Positions 35,565 to 45,371 of a stretch of 64,000 nt of DNA are shown one piece after another; the first letter of the stretch is position 1; the number at the start of each line of letters is the position of its first letter. The stretch is from Clostridium beijerinckii HUN142. GTDB taxonomy: Bacteria > Bacillota > Clostridia > Clostridiales > Clostridiaceae. The position numbers and the translations under genes are program-made. The DNA lies in the NCBI RefSeq assembly GCF_000621745.1, contig NZ_KK211336.1, forward strand, positions 84,876 through 148,875, read 5' to 3'. Below the pieces are notes generated by a model, which was not told where the DNA came from, searched no databases, and saw nothing but the letters and a program-made list of their open reading frames with translations.

Positions 35565-35583
35565 TTAAAAACAACAAATAGCG

Positions 35584-35626
35584 AAAAAGATACAATGCAT
35601 ATAATACATAAGCATTGTATCTTTTT
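35584..35626. terminator. Bidirectional terminator between convergent genes
   Basis: AAAAAGATACAATGC (35584-35598) pairs exactly with its inverse at 35612-35626, with A and T runs on both sides. Confidence 0.88.
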
Positions 35627-35659
35627 TACTGTAATTACATTTACAGTTTAGAAAACATT

Positions 35660-36724
35660 TTATTTATTATTCTTATCAAATATAACTTTTCCAGGACACA
35701 CTTCAGATTGACCAAACCACATGCATTTTGCACAATTCAAACATTTACCAGTATCTTTTCCATCCATAGCATGGTTTGCCCAATTAGGATTTATAAGAAT
35801 CCCTTTACCAATATCAACGATATCTACATTTGTTTTATTTAATATTTCTTCTGCAATTTCAGCTGAATTAATTCCATTAACTGCAAATACTGGAACTGAT
35901 ACTTCTTGCTTGATTTTCTCAGCAGCATAAACAGCATTGGAATACTTATAATCTTTGCTTACATTAATTTCTTGTTCATTAAAGAATCCATAAGAAATAT
36001 CAAGAAAATCTATTCCACTCTTATCTAATATTTTAGCATAACTTACTCCATCTTCTATTGATGGTTCAAATCCGCCTAGACGAATTCCTACAACAAATTC
36101 TTCTGGAGTTACGTTTCTAATTCCTTCTAGTATTTCTAGTACAAATCTTTCTGGGTTAGTGCCATATTCATCAGTTCTTTTATTAACATTCTTATTTAAA
36201 AATTGACTTATTAAATAACCATGACATCCATGTAGCTCAACACCATCATAGCCAGCTTCGTAAGCTCTTCTTACAGCTTCAATATAGTCGCTTTGTATTG
36301 ATTCTATATCTTCTTTAGTCATTTCACGTCCAATAACTGTTCCAGAAAAACCTTTATATTCATATGGACTTGGACATAGAGGAGATTTAGATATTCCTGT
36401 AACTCCAGCATGATGGATTTGAATAAATATTTTGCAGTCTTCTTCATGAACTGCATTAACTATGTTTCTTAATCCTTCAATTTGATCATCTTCCCAAATT
36501 CCAATTTGCTTTTCTGATAATCTTCCGTCTCTATTAATACATGTAGCCTCTTGTATTATGAGTCCTGGACCGCCTTGAGCTAATTCTTTATAGCGGTTTA
36601 AATTTTCTGATGTTACATATCCGTCGTTAGCTAAACCTACAACCATTGGAGGTACGCATATGCGGTTTTTTATTTCTATATTTTTAATACTAAATTCTGA
36701 GAATAACTTTTTCAAAATATTCAC
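35660..36724 (-). CDS. Old-Yellow-Enzyme family NADH:flavin oxidoreductase
   Basis: The 354-residue TIM barrel has the OYE start (RICVPPMVVGLANDGYVTSENLNRY), the active-site region QIHHAGVTG, the GVELHGCHGYLISQFLNKNVN motif and the FMN-phosphate end VDIVDIGKGILINPNW. It ends CLNCAKCMW...C, a Cys cluster of the kind that binds FeS in 2,4-dienoyl-CoA-reductase relatives. The second, FAD-binding half of those enzymes is missing. It would reduce activated alkenes or quinones. The frame begins with a GTG very close to GGGAG, so the true start may be a few codons later. The divergent HxlR gene is its likely regulator. Confidence 0.9.
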   Translation of the reverse strand: MNILKKLFSEFSIKNIEIKNRICVPPMVVGLANDGYVTSENLNRYKELAQGGPGLIIQEATCINRDGRLSEKQIGIWEDDQIEGLRNIVNAVHEEDCKIFIQIHHAGVTGISKSPLCPSPYEYKGFSGTVIGREMTKEDIESIQSDYIEAVRRAYEAGYDGVELHGCHGYLISQFLNKNVNKRTDEYGTNPERFVLEILEGIRNVTPEEFVVGIRLGGFEPSIEDGVSYAKILDKSGIDFLDISYGFFNEQEINVSKDYKYSNAVYAAEKIKQEVSVPVFAVNGINSAEIAEEILNKTNVDIVDIGKGILINPNWANHAMDGKDTGKCLNCAKCMWFGQSEVCPGKVIFDKNNK

Positions 36725-36843
36725 ACTCCCATTTTGACTTATTTACATATTACCATTTGTTTGGTATGTTATTATTATAGTTTAATAGGGAACATAGTAA
36801 CAAGTACGCACATTTTTGTGCCTTGGTTTTTGGAGGATTACTT

Positions 36844-37194
36844 ATGAAAAATGAAATAGAAAAAGTACAAAACAAGTATTCTAAAGCATGTCCTGTCCTT
36901 CGAGCTCTTGAAATTATAGGAGGTAAGTGGAGGCTTCCTATTATATGGGAGATATCAGTTGCAAAGAGTATTCGATATAATGAACTTAAACGGAGTATAC
37001 CCGGTATAACTAATATTATGCTAACTCGATCTTTGCAGGCATTAGAAGAACATGGACTTGTGAAAAGAACAGAATATAATAAAATTCCACCGCATGTAGA
37101 ATATTCTTTAACAGATGACTGTAATGAGTTACTTCCTGCATTAACAATCATAAATGAATGGGGAAAAAGAGTATGGCCGGAACATAAGGAATGA
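36844..37194 (+). CDS. HxlR-family transcriptional regulator
   Basis: This 116-residue winged-helix protein has the HxlR core CPVLRALEIIGGKWRLPIIW (Cys at about 17), GITNIMLTRSLQALEEHGLV and the wing RTEYNKIPPHVEYSLTD. Related proteins sense quinones, aldehydes or other electrophiles through that N-terminal Cys and control a divergent oxidoreductase. Here the divergent gene is an OYE-family reductase, which fits. The ATG follows GGAGG; a longer frame from 36823 covers that site. An ACATA..ACCA/TGGTATGT partial dyad lies in the shared intergenic region. Confidence 0.92.
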   Translation: MKNEIEKVQNKYSKACPVLRALEIIGGKWRLPIIWEISVAKSIRYNELKRSIPGITNIMLTRSLQALEEHGLVKRTEYNKIPPHVEYSLTDDCNELLPALTIINEWGKRVWPEHKE

Positions 37195-37262
37195 AGTTAA
37201 AACTGAAGCAAAATAAAAGAGTTTAAACGTGATAAATGTTTATCTTTAAATATAATTATGGT

Positions 37263-37296
37263 TTCCTAGCGTTTGATGCTAGGAATTATTTTTTAA
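37263..37296. terminator. Terminator of the HxlR gene, also serving the convergent gene
   Basis: TTCCTAGC (37263-37270) pairs with GCTAGGAA (37278-37285), followed by TTATTTTTT. The U-tract overlaps the stop of the GGDEF gene. Confidence 0.85.
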
Positions 37297-38986
37297 CTTC
37301 ATTTGTATAACAAACACAAACCGCGTTTCTTCCATTCTCTTTTGCATTATACAAGGCATTGTCAGCACGCCTAAACCAGCTGTGAAAATCTTCATCTATA
37401 TCTTTTTCAGCGATACCTATGCTAACAGTTACTTTATTTACAAATTTGAAGACATGCTTTTCTATGCTTAATCTTATTATTTCAGCAATTGCAGTACTTT
37501 CTTTTAAATTTGTGAATGGGAGCACTGCAACAAACTCTTCTCCGCCCCATCTAACAAGAATATCTTCATTCCTAAGGCAATGTTTCATAATCATAGCTAT
37601 TTCAGATAAAACCAGGTCTCCTGTACTATGACCATAGGTATCATTAACATTTTTAAAGTGATCAATATCAAGAATCAACATTGATACAAGGTGTTTTTCT
37701 TTGTCAAGCTGAAGAATTTTATTCGCAACTGTTTCTTCAAAATAACGCCTATTATATATTTTGGTAAGTTTATCTGTCATAACTTCTAATTGAAGCTTAT
37801 TATTAAGTTCTTTTTCATTTTTTATTTGTTTTATAATTCCTATTGTAAATAATAATGTTTCAATTGAGGCAGCAGGATAGCATGTACTAAAAGTGAATAT
37901 ATTCCATTCTAGCAAACCGTAAGAACCTAAAATATATATAATAAAGCCGGTAAAAAGTATAAGTATTCCAAACAAGTAATATATAGATCCCATACCAAAT
38001 TGAAAATAAGAATATATTGAAATAAGAATACATAATCCTACTATGATTATATATAAATATAAGATATCATAAGTAAACCCATCAGGAATAATTCCAGATA
38101 TATAGAGAGAAAGTAAGAGAAAAGATATTGAAAGTTTAAAAAAATTATTTAGTATTGGCATCTTGCTTTTTATATCTAGGTGTGAATATATAAACAAAAC
38201 CCAGGTCGAAGCTGCCATTGCTCCTAATGCTATAAGTCTGTTATTACTGTTAAATCCCAGAATTAACTTCTGTGCTCCAGATAGGCAGTATAGTAGTGAA
38301 AGCAATGATCCTGTAAAAAGCGAATGAAATAAATACTTACTATCTTTCGATGAAAAGAATAGAATCATATTCATAATAAGCATTCCTAGGAGTACACCTA
38401 AATTACCAATATAGAAACATGCTAGTAATGTTTGAATAGTGTAAAAGTTACTGTCTTTTGCTAGAAGTAAATTAAACACATTTGAATCCCAAGTTGAATT
38501 TATATAGATATCTTTATTAAAATCAATATTTTCAGGAAGCTTAATATATGGAAAGATAAAGTATTCATTAGGTTTTTCGGCTACATATCTGCCATCAGTA
38601 GTTGGAATATAAAATTGAATATCTTCAATGAATTCACAATCAATATATATTATGTTGTCAGTGCTAGCTTGTTTATCTTGTAATTTTAGTTTAAGCCAGA
38701 CTTTTTGGACATCTTCAGGAAAATAGATATTTTTAGAATTGTTTTTTTCAAATTTAATATTATTATTGCCTTCTATTTGGCCTATTTCGGCATATTGGTT
38801 ATCTTTAGGAATGAAGTAGTCTACATTGTTTGATAAATTTATATATTTATCAACATCAATAAGTTCAAAATAACTATACTTTAGAACTTTTACAAAGTTT
38901 GTTAGTAGTAAGATTGAAATAATAATGATGCCTGTTAAAGATATAAAATTTACCTCCTTTAATTTTATTGATATATTTTTTAACAT
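37286..38986 (-). CDS. 7TM-DISM membrane diguanylate cyclase
   Basis: The 566-residue protein has an N-terminal helix, a 7TMR-DISMED2-like external domain (about 40-185), and seven membrane helices (about 190-390). The C-terminal GGDEF domain (about 405-560) has active site RWGGEEF and an inhibitory-site RNED five residues before it. All catalytic features for making c-di-GMP are present. The external domain resembles carbohydrate-binding modules and likely senses a surface ligand. The GGGGTGG ribosome site is strong. Confidence 0.93.
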   Translation of the reverse strand: MLKNISIKLKEVNFISLTGIIIISILLLTNFVKVLKYSYFELIDVDKYINLSNNVDYFIPKDNQYAEIGQIEGNNNIKFEKNNSKNIYFPEDVQKVWLKLKLQDKQASTDNIIYIDCEFIEDIQFYIPTTDGRYVAEKPNEYFIFPYIKLPENIDFNKDIYINSTWDSNVFNLLLAKDSNFYTIQTLLACFYIGNLGVLLGMLIMNMILFFSSKDSKYLFHSLFTGSLLSLLYCLSGAQKLILGFNSNNRLIALGAMAASTWVLFIYSHLDIKSKMPILNNFFKLSISFLLLSLYISGIIPDGFTYDILYLYIIIVGLCILISIYSYFQFGMGSIYYLFGILILFTGFIIYILGSYGLLEWNIFTFSTCYPAASIETLLFTIGIIKQIKNEKELNNKLQLEVMTDKLTKIYNRRYFEETVANKILQLDKEKHLVSMLILDIDHFKNVNDTYGHSTGDLVLSEIAMIMKHCLRNEDILVRWGGEEFVAVLPFTNLKESTAIAEIIRLSIEKHVFKFVNKVTVSIGIAEKDIDEDFHSWFRRADNALYNAKENGRNAVCVCYTNEVKK

Positions 38987-39312
38987 ACTGCCACCCCGTA
39001 TTAATGTTTTGGATTAATGAAATTTATATTCCTGAAAATGATTATTGGTTTAATATATTTTATTTTATATGTTTCTACTATGTTCTTTATTTTAATACAT
39101 TATTAAAATAAAAGTTGAATTATTTATAATAAAAGTGTGATTAGTTGTATCATATTTCACAATAAGTATTATTATACCATATAGGTTTTGCATAATATCT
39201 TTATTAGTGATTTTAAAATTTATGATATAATGAAGGAATTATTAAAAAGTAAAAGTAACTAATAAATATTGTTAATTATTTTTGACAATCATTCGAAACA
39301 TAAGAGGTAAGT
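38987..39312. other. Divergent intergenic region upstream of the deaminase-domain gene
   Basis: About 330 AT-rich bases. A TATAAT-like box lies near 39225 and a TTGACA at about 39281, the latter too close to the start codon to be its -35. I see no strong hairpin or operator. Confidence 0.4.
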
Positions 39313-40446
39313 ATGACCAAGAGAAACATAATTTCAAATAAAAGAAAAAAAGAACGAATAAAAATTAATAATTTAAGTGATTTTAAAGATGCATTGAAGA
39401 AAGAAGGCTATAAAATAAATTACTTTGATGAAGAGAAATTTAAGGTAGAAGTTGCAAAGACTTTTAAAGTAGATAATAACTTGGTAGAAGCAGTATATAA
39501 ATGTATTGGTGAAGAGGATATCACTTATAGAGCAGATAATGTTAGAGATTTAATCAACTACATGAAAAGGATAATACTATTTGAAAGTGAACATAATAAA
39601 TTATGGAAGAAAATAAGTTCAATAAAAATATTAAATATAAATAGAGTTGAATATGAACGAGAGTCAATGCCTAAAGATAACGTTCAAGATATGATATCTG
39701 CAATAGAAGAAGTTAAAAGAAGTGTATCTAGAATAGTAAGTGAAGAAGAAAAACTGAAATTAGAAATTTTGGAAAAAGAATTAGATAATGATTATCTCTA
39801 TTCAAAGGATATTGAATTATTGAAGAAAATGATTCTTATTAAAGAAGGAAGAGTAAAAGAAAGCTATAATATTAATACTAAAGTTAAAACAATATCTATA
39901 GAGATGCCAAAGCAAATAAATTATCAGTATATTACGCCACAAAAGGGGACTGTTGAATATCATCAACATATAAGTAATAGCATACCGAGAATGCAACGAT
40001 TAATAAAGAACATTAATAAGTATATGAAAGTTGATGAAGAAGAAAGGTCCGTATTTAAAATAAATCAAAGTAAAACATTACAGGATTCTATAAATATAGC
40101 AGTAGCAATATATGATAATAAAGAATTTAAGGCAATAAGTGGAAGTAATGATATAGCGGATTATTGTTCTGCACCAGAAAAAGATGAGTCATTTTTTAAA
40201 AGTAATAAAGTTAACAAATTGGGTGAGTTTGGAATAGGGTATGACAGAATAAATGATAGTGAAAAAAAGATAATTGAAGAAATACATAAACAGATAGAAG
40301 CAAGGTTATTGAAGGATGAAGGAAACTTAATTTTATATAGCAAGTGGGAGCCATGTCCAAGTTGCTGCTTTGTAATTAGCCAGTTTTGCAAAAAGCATCC
40401 CAATATAAAAGTTCAAGTGAAATATCATAAGAAGTATGGTGAATAA
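39313..40446 (+). CDS. Protein with a C-terminal toxin-type nucleic-acid deaminase domain
   Basis: The protein has 377 residues. The N-terminal two thirds are charged and helical (KEEGYKINYFDEEKFKVEVA, coiled-coil-like about 125-190) with no known domain and no signal peptide. The C-terminal third reads as the BURPS668_1122/Toxin-deaminase family: DSEKKIIEEI (Asp315-Ser-Glu317) in the HxE position, then GNLILYSKWEPCPSCC (Cys348, Cys351 as zinc ligands) and VISQFCKKHPNIKVQV. The Asp in place of the usual His/Cys ligand is a feature I recall for this family. Related domains deaminate cytosine in DNA or RNA as interbacterial toxins. No secretion marker or immunity gene is obvious. An intracellular defence role is an alternative. 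Start: AAGAGGT before the ATG. Confidence 0.75.
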   Translation: MTKRNIISNKRKKERIKINNLSDFKDALKKEGYKINYFDEEKFKVEVAKTFKVDNNLVEAVYKCIGEEDITYRADNVRDLINYMKRIILFESEHNKLWKKISSIKILNINRVEYERESMPKDNVQDMISAIEEVKRSVSRIVSEEEKLKLEILEKELDNDYLYSKDIELLKKMILIKEGRVKESYNINTKVKTISIEMPKQINYQYITPQKGTVEYHQHISNSIPRMQRLIKNINKYMKVDEEERSVFKINQSKTLQDSINIAVAIYDNKEFKAISGSNDIADYCSAPEKDESFFKSNKVNKLGEFGIGYDRINDSEKKIIEEIHKQIEARLLKDEGNLILYSKWEPCPSCCFVISQFCKKHPNIKVQVKYHKKYGE

Positions 40447-40474
40447 CATCCATCTCGTTAAAAAAAGAAAGATG

Positions 40475-40512
40475 AAACCAGTGGCAATACATAAATATAC
40501 TGTCGCTGGTTT
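40475..40512. terminator. Bidirectional terminator between convergent genes
   Basis: AAACCAGTGGCA (from 40475) pairs with TGTCGCTGGTTT (to 40512) with two mismatches and a T-run. Confidence 0.75.
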
Positions 40513-40539
40513 TAACTTATAACTATTTATATAACGAAT

Positions 40540-40824
40540 TTATATTTCACCTTGATAGTCAAATTCATCATCATCTTTATGTATGTCAGAATCAGAATAT
40601 CTAACAGATGTGGGAATTCTCTCTGTAGAGTCTGAATTGCTTGTATTCACAGGGCTTACATCGCTTGAACCATGAGTATACTTTGATCGCGAAGCATGGC
40701 TGTTAGCATATCTCACTTTTTCAGAATCAAGGGATGGATCGTCCTCAGATGAATGAATATCAATAATTTTTTCAGTATCATAGACACTTGGCGTCTGATC
40801 ATTTAGTGTTTTTCCTTTTCTCAT
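40540..40824 (-). CDS. Disordered acidic small protein, unknown function
   Basis: The 94-residue protein is rich in Ser, Asp, Glu and Tyr, with repeated SxRY/SDS elements (KVRYANSHASRSKY, TSVRYSDSDIHKDDDEF). It is predicted to be disordered. It has no cysteine, signal peptide or membrane helix. No family is recognised. A good ribosome site (TTAGGAGTGATT) precedes the ATG, which supports it being real. It lies convergent to the deaminase-domain gene, not in an operon with it. A DNA-mimic or immunity role is speculation from charge only. Confidence 0.65.
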   Translation of the reverse strand: MRKGKTLNDQTPSVYDTEKIIDIHSSEDDPSLDSEKVRYANSHASRSKYTHGSSDVSPVNTSNSDSTERIPTSVRYSDSDIHKDDDEFDYQGEI

Positions 40825-41065
40825 TTAAATCACTCCTAACATAATAATCTAAAAAATTACTTATAGTATATTAAAATACTCTAAATAAAAATTTTAATAA
40901 CTTAAAGATAAGTTATATAGTTATTATTGAAAAAAGTTAACTTATTAATACGTGGAAGATTTAGTTTTATAAACAGCTGGAAATATTTATTGTATTTTGA
41001 ATGTAAAAATGATGTATAATATGGTAGGAGAATTAGCATTTAAACAAAGGAAAGGAATAATAAAT

Positions 41066-42784
41066 ATGAGCTTATACAGTAAATATTTTAATAAGTATAA
41101 AATTCCATTTGGGATAGCTGTTTTTTGTGTTGCATCTGAAGCAATTTGTGATTTGCTTGGTCCAACGCTTATGTCTAACATAATTAATACAGGAATTGAG
41201 CAAGGATCACTTTCTAAAGTTTATTACTGGGGAATGCTTATGCTCATAGTAACTGCAATTGGAGCTGCTTTTGCAGTTATAAGAAATATTTTAGCAAGTA
41301 AGGTATCTCAGAGAATGGGAGCAGATCTTAGGTACGATTTATTTGAAAGAATTGTTTATTTTTCAGAATTAAGTGCAGATAAGATTGAAAGTGGATCTCT
41401 AATTACACGTATGACAAATGATACGGCACAGATTATATTGTTCGTCAATGGAATTATGAGGATTTTTTTGAAAGCCCCAATTACGTGCATAGGTAGTATT
41501 GTACTTGCAACGCTACTTAACTTTAGGTTAAGCCTTATCATATATGGTGTTGTTGCGGTTGTGTCTGTACTTATTATTATCAGTATGAAGTTAAGTTATC
41601 CTCGTTTTTATGAATTGCAAAAGGCTATGGATAAAGTGAATTCAGTTGTTCAAGAATATCTTATAGGTGTGCGTTTAGTCAAGGCCTTTGGAACATATGA
41701 TAAGGAAAGTAGTAAGTTTGAAAATCAAAATACAAACTTAATGGAAAAAGGAATATCATCTCAAAGTGTTATTACATTTGTGTCACCACTTATAACTCTT
41801 ACTGTTGGAATTGGAACAATAATTGTAATTTCAGAAGGTAGCAGTCTCTTTTCAGCAAATCTTGCAAATCCAGGAGATATATCAGCGTTTATAATTTATA
41901 TGGCACAAATTCTTACCTCATTAATCATGATAACAAATATATTCAATACATTTGTAAGAACCAAGGCTTCTACTGCGCGTATTAAAGAAATAGTTGATTG
42001 TGATGGAGATTTTTCTCATGATGGCGAAATGAAAGAATTAAATGGTGATATTGAATTTAGAGATGTTACATTTGCATATCCAAATGGTAGTGGTGTACCT
42101 GCTTTAAATAATCTATCATTTTCTATTAGAAGTGGACAAAGTTTAGCTATAATTGGTCCAACAGGCAGCGGGAAATCTACTATTGCATGGCTTCTTTTGA
42201 GATTTTATGATGTGAACAATGGAAAAATTTTAATTGATGGCTATGATATTAAGGAATTAAATGTTGATTCTGTACGAAATAGTGTTGCTATAGTGCCGCA
42301 AAAACCAATGCTTTTTTCTGGTTCTGTAGCTGAAAATATTAGGTGGGGTAACAGGGAAGCAAGCAGTGTAATGATTAAAGAAGCTTCGGACAAGGCACAA
42401 GCAGGTTTTATAGATAATATGAAAGATGGATATGAAAGTATTTTAGGAAGTGCTGGAGTGAATCTTTCAGGTGGTCAAAAACAGCGTATTTCTATAGCTC
42501 GCGGAATACTTAGAGATTCGTCTATAATTATATTGGATGATGCAACCAGTGCATTAGATTCAGTAACAGAAGCAAAAGTTAGAGAAAACTTAAGTTCAAA
42601 AACGAGAAATCAAACTATAATTACAATTACTCAACGTTGTGGAACAGCAATGTTTGCAGATAGAATTTTGGTTATGGATAATGGAGCTAAGGTTGGATAT
42701 GGAACTCATGATGAACTTATGCAAAGCTGTGAAGTATATAGAGATATTTATAAAACGCAAATAGAGAGCAGCAAGGAGGTATAG
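41066..42784 (+). CDS. Heterodimeric ABC exporter half-transporter, degenerate-site subunit
   Basis: This 572-residue type-I exporter half has six helices (about 1-310) and an ATPase domain: Walker A GPTGSGKST, signature LSGGQKQR, Walker B IIILDDATSALD. The catalytic Glu after Walker B is Asp, and the switch His is Gln (TQRCGTA). So this subunit carries the non-hydrolysing half-site, as in BmrC/TM287-type heterodimers. The ATG at 41066 follows AAAGGAAAGGAA; a longer frame to 40997 has no site. It lies six bases before its partner gene. Confidence 0.92.
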   Translation: MSLYSKYFNKYKIPFGIAVFCVASEAICDLLGPTLMSNIINTGIEQGSLSKVYYWGMLMLIVTAIGAAFAVIRNILASKVSQRMGADLRYDLFERIVYFSELSADKIESGSLITRMTNDTAQIILFVNGIMRIFLKAPITCIGSIVLATLLNFRLSLIIYGVVAVVSVLIIISMKLSYPRFYELQKAMDKVNSVVQEYLIGVRLVKAFGTYDKESSKFENQNTNLMEKGISSQSVITFVSPLITLTVGIGTIIVISEGSSLFSANLANPGDISAFIIYMAQILTSLIMITNIFNTFVRTKASTARIKEIVDCDGDFSHDGEMKELNGDIEFRDVTFAYPNGSGVPALNNLSFSIRSGQSLAIIGPTGSGKSTIAWLLLRFYDVNNGKILIDGYDIKELNVDSVRNSVAIVPQKPMLFSGSVAENIRWGNREASSVMIKEASDKAQAGFIDNMKDGYESILGSAGVNLSGGQKQRISIARGILRDSSIIILDDATSALDSVTEAKVRENLSSKTRNQTIITITQRCGTAMFADRILVMDNGAKVGYGTHDELMQSCEVYRDIYKTQIESSKEV

Positions 42785-42790
42785 GATATT

Positions 42791-44641
42791 ATGGCACAAC
42801 AATTTTCTAAAACTGAAGTAAAAGTACCTTCTATTAGTGGAAGACGTGTAGGTGGAGGCGGAAACCGCTTTGCGCCTACACAAAAAGCTAAAAATGCTAG
42901 AGGCACACTAGTGCGTATTATTAAAATATATATGCGTTTTGCTAAGACAATTTTTTTAGCTATGCTTCTTACAGTTTTTTCATCAGTAATTTCTGTTGGA
43001 ATTCCTTATTTTGTAGGAAAAACTTTTGACACATTTAAGATTGCAACTAGAACAGTAGACAAAAAGACTCTCGTATCATTCTTAACTATAATTGCGGTTT
43101 TGTATGGAGTTAATTGTATTATTTCATGGATAAATGGTATTATTATGCTTAAAGTTTCACAAAAACTTGTTTTTGTAATACGTGCAGAATTCTTTGAAAA
43201 GATGCAGAGGCTTCCTTTGAAATTTTATGATACACGTTCTCATGGAGATACAATGAGTAGAATAACAAATGATGTAGATAATATTAGTTCTACAATTGCA
43301 CAAACAACTACACAGTTAATATCAAGTATTTTAACTTTAGCTGGTTCTTTTACAGTTATGATAGCATTAAATGTGCCTCTTACACTAGTTGTCTTGCTAT
43401 GTATACCGCTAGTTATACTTTTAACACGTGTAATTGCAGTTCATAGTCGCGAATATTTTTTAGCACAGCAAAGAAATCTGGGTTCACTTAATGGAGTGAT
43501 TGAGGAAAATATATTAGGATTAAAGATGGTAAAGGCTTTTAGTAAACAGGAGGATGTTTTAAAGCAATTTGCAGAGATAAACGAAAATCTCTACGAAAGC
43601 AGCAATAAGGCACAGATATGGTCTGGATATATGATGCCGCTTATGAATGTCATTAATAACTTTATTTTTGCAGTTGTTGCCATTGTGGGCGGTGCACTGT
43701 CCGTAGGATATGGCGTAGCTGTTGGAACTGTAGTTAGTTTTTTAAGCTATTCAAAACAATTTTCACAGCCATTAAATTCTGTAGCAGGTATGTTTAATAC
43801 AATTCAGTCAGCACTTGCTGGCGCAGAACGTGTTTTTGAGATTTTAGACAATAAAGAAGAAAGTGCAGATCTTAAAGATGCCATTGAGATAAAACATCCA
43901 AATGGTGATGTAACCTTTGAAAATGTATGCTTTTCATATGATAAGTCTACACCTATATTAAAGAATGTTAGTTTTAAAGTTAAGGCAGGAGAAACAGTTG
44001 CGCTAGTAGGAGAGACGGGAGCAGGAAAAACTACTATTGTTAATATTCTTACTCGATTTTATGATGCAGACAGTGGAAATATTTTGATTGATAATGAGTC
44101 AATTATGAATATAAAACGAAATAGTCTTAGAAAATGCTTTTCTGTTGTGCTTCAAGACACTTGTCTTTTCACTGGAACAATTATGGATAATATTCGTTAT
44201 TCTAAAAAGGATGCAACTGATGAGCAAGTCATAAATGCTGCTAAAATAGCTCATGCTCATGAATTTATTGATAAACTTCCCAAAGGTTATCAAACAATGG
44301 TTTCTGGAGCTACAGATAATTTAAGTCAAGGTCAGCGTCAGCTAATGTCTATTGCTAGAGCAGTTCTATGTGATAGTCAGATTTTAATCTTAGACGAAGC
44401 AACTAGCAGTGTAGATACAAAGACTGAGAAAGATATTCAACATGCACTATTAAGATTAATGAAAAATCGCACTAGCTTTTTAATAGCGCACAGATTATCG
44501 ACTATTAGAGATGCAGATCACATTATGGTAATAGGTGATGGAAAGATATTAGAAAGTGGTGATCACAAAAGCCTTATGAAGAAAAAAGGCCAATATTACA
44601 AAATGGTTATTAGTCAAATGGGAAAATTAATTGAGGAATAA
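42791..44641 (+). CDS. Heterodimeric ABC exporter half-transporter, catalytic subunit
   Basis: The 616-residue protein has an N-terminal tail (RRVGGGGNRFAPTQKAKN), six helices and an ATPase domain: Walker A GETGAGKTT, Walker B ILILDEATSSVD with the catalytic Glu, and switch His in LIAHRLSTI. The signature is LSQGQRQL, a variant that pairs with the degenerate site of its partner. This complementary pattern shows the two genes form one asymmetric drug/lipid exporter. RBS AAGGAGGT lies in the upstream gene's end. Confidence 0.93.
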   Translation: MAQQFSKTEVKVPSISGRRVGGGGNRFAPTQKAKNARGTLVRIIKIYMRFAKTIFLAMLLTVFSSVISVGIPYFVGKTFDTFKIATRTVDKKTLVSFLTIIAVLYGVNCIISWINGIIMLKVSQKLVFVIRAEFFEKMQRLPLKFYDTRSHGDTMSRITNDVDNISSTIAQTTTQLISSILTLAGSFTVMIALNVPLTLVVLLCIPLVILLTRVIAVHSREYFLAQQRNLGSLNGVIEENILGLKMVKAFSKQEDVLKQFAEINENLYESSNKAQIWSGYMMPLMNVINNFIFAVVAIVGGALSVGYGVAVGTVVSFLSYSKQFSQPLNSVAGMFNTIQSALAGAERVFEILDNKEESADLKDAIEIKHPNGDVTFENVCFSYDKSTPILKNVSFKVKAGETVALVGETGAGKTTIVNILTRFYDADSGNILIDNESIMNIKRNSLRKCFSVVLQDTCLFTGTIMDNIRYSKKDATDEQVINAAKIAHAHEFIDKLPKGYQTMVSGATDNLSQGQRQLMSIARAVLCDSQILILDEATSSVDTKTEKDIQHALLRLMKNRTSFLIAHRLSTIRDADHIMVIGDGKILESGDHKSLMKKKGQYYKMVISQMGKLIEE

Positions 44642-44663
44642 ATTTTAATTAGGAGGAAGAAAA

Positions 44664-45362
44664 ATGAAAATTGCAGAAGGATTAGATATACTTGAATTAG
44701 GAAGCAAAGAAAGAAGAATGAATGCTACACTAATTTGGGATGATAAAAATGTGATTTTAATAGATACGGGATTACCTGGACAAATAGAAAATATTCGTGA
44801 AGAAGTGGAAAAGGCAGGTGTATCCTTTGACAAGATTAATAAAATAATTATTACTCATCACGATTTGGATCATATTGGTAGCTTGTCAAGTATTGTTAAG
44901 AATTCTAAAAGTGAAATAGAAGTGTTAGCACATAGTGGAGAAAGACCTTATATTGAGGGAGAGAAAATTGGTATAAAAATTACTCCTGAGCGTTTGAGTT
45001 CAATGCCGGAATCTATGAAGGAAACTATAAAGCAGCTTAAAACAAAAGTTAATAGGGTTGTTAAAGATGAAGAGGAACTTTCTTATTGTGGAGGAATAGA
45101 GGTAATTTATACCCCAGGACATACTCCGGGGCATATTTGTCTTTATCTAAAAAAGTATAAAGCATTGGTAACTGGAGATGCAATGAATGTTGTAAATGAT
45201 GAGTTAATTGGTCCTAATCCAGAATATACATTTGATATGAAGCAAGCAATAGAATCTCTTAAGAAGCTTACAAAGTATGATATAGAAACTGTTATCTGTT
45301 ATCATGGTGGAGTATTTACAAAAAGCTCAAATGACAGGATTGCAAAATTAGCTAATAGTTAA
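44664..45362 (+). CDS. Metallo-beta-lactamase-fold hydrolase
   Basis: This 232-residue protein has the metal motif THHDLDHIG (HxxxDH, about 71-79), a second His in YTPGHTPGHICLYL, LVTGDAMN with the bridging Asp, and a late CYHGGVF His. The full set of ligands for two metals is present. The class includes glyoxalase II, lactonases and many unassigned enzymes. It follows the ABC exporter by 22 bases with AGGAGGAAG and shares its terminator. It may act on the exported compound; that link is inference. Confidence 0.9.
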   Translation: MKIAEGLDILELGSKERRMNATLIWDDKNVILIDTGLPGQIENIREEVEKAGVSFDKINKIIITHHDLDHIGSLSSIVKNSKSEIEVLAHSGERPYIEGEKIGIKITPERLSSMPESMKETIKQLKTKVNRVVKDEEELSYCGGIEVIYTPGHTPGHICLYLKKYKALVTGDAMNVVNDELIGPNPEYTFDMKQAIESLKKLTKYDIETVICYHGGVFTKSSNDRIAKLANS

Positions 45363-45371
45363 GAAGAATAT

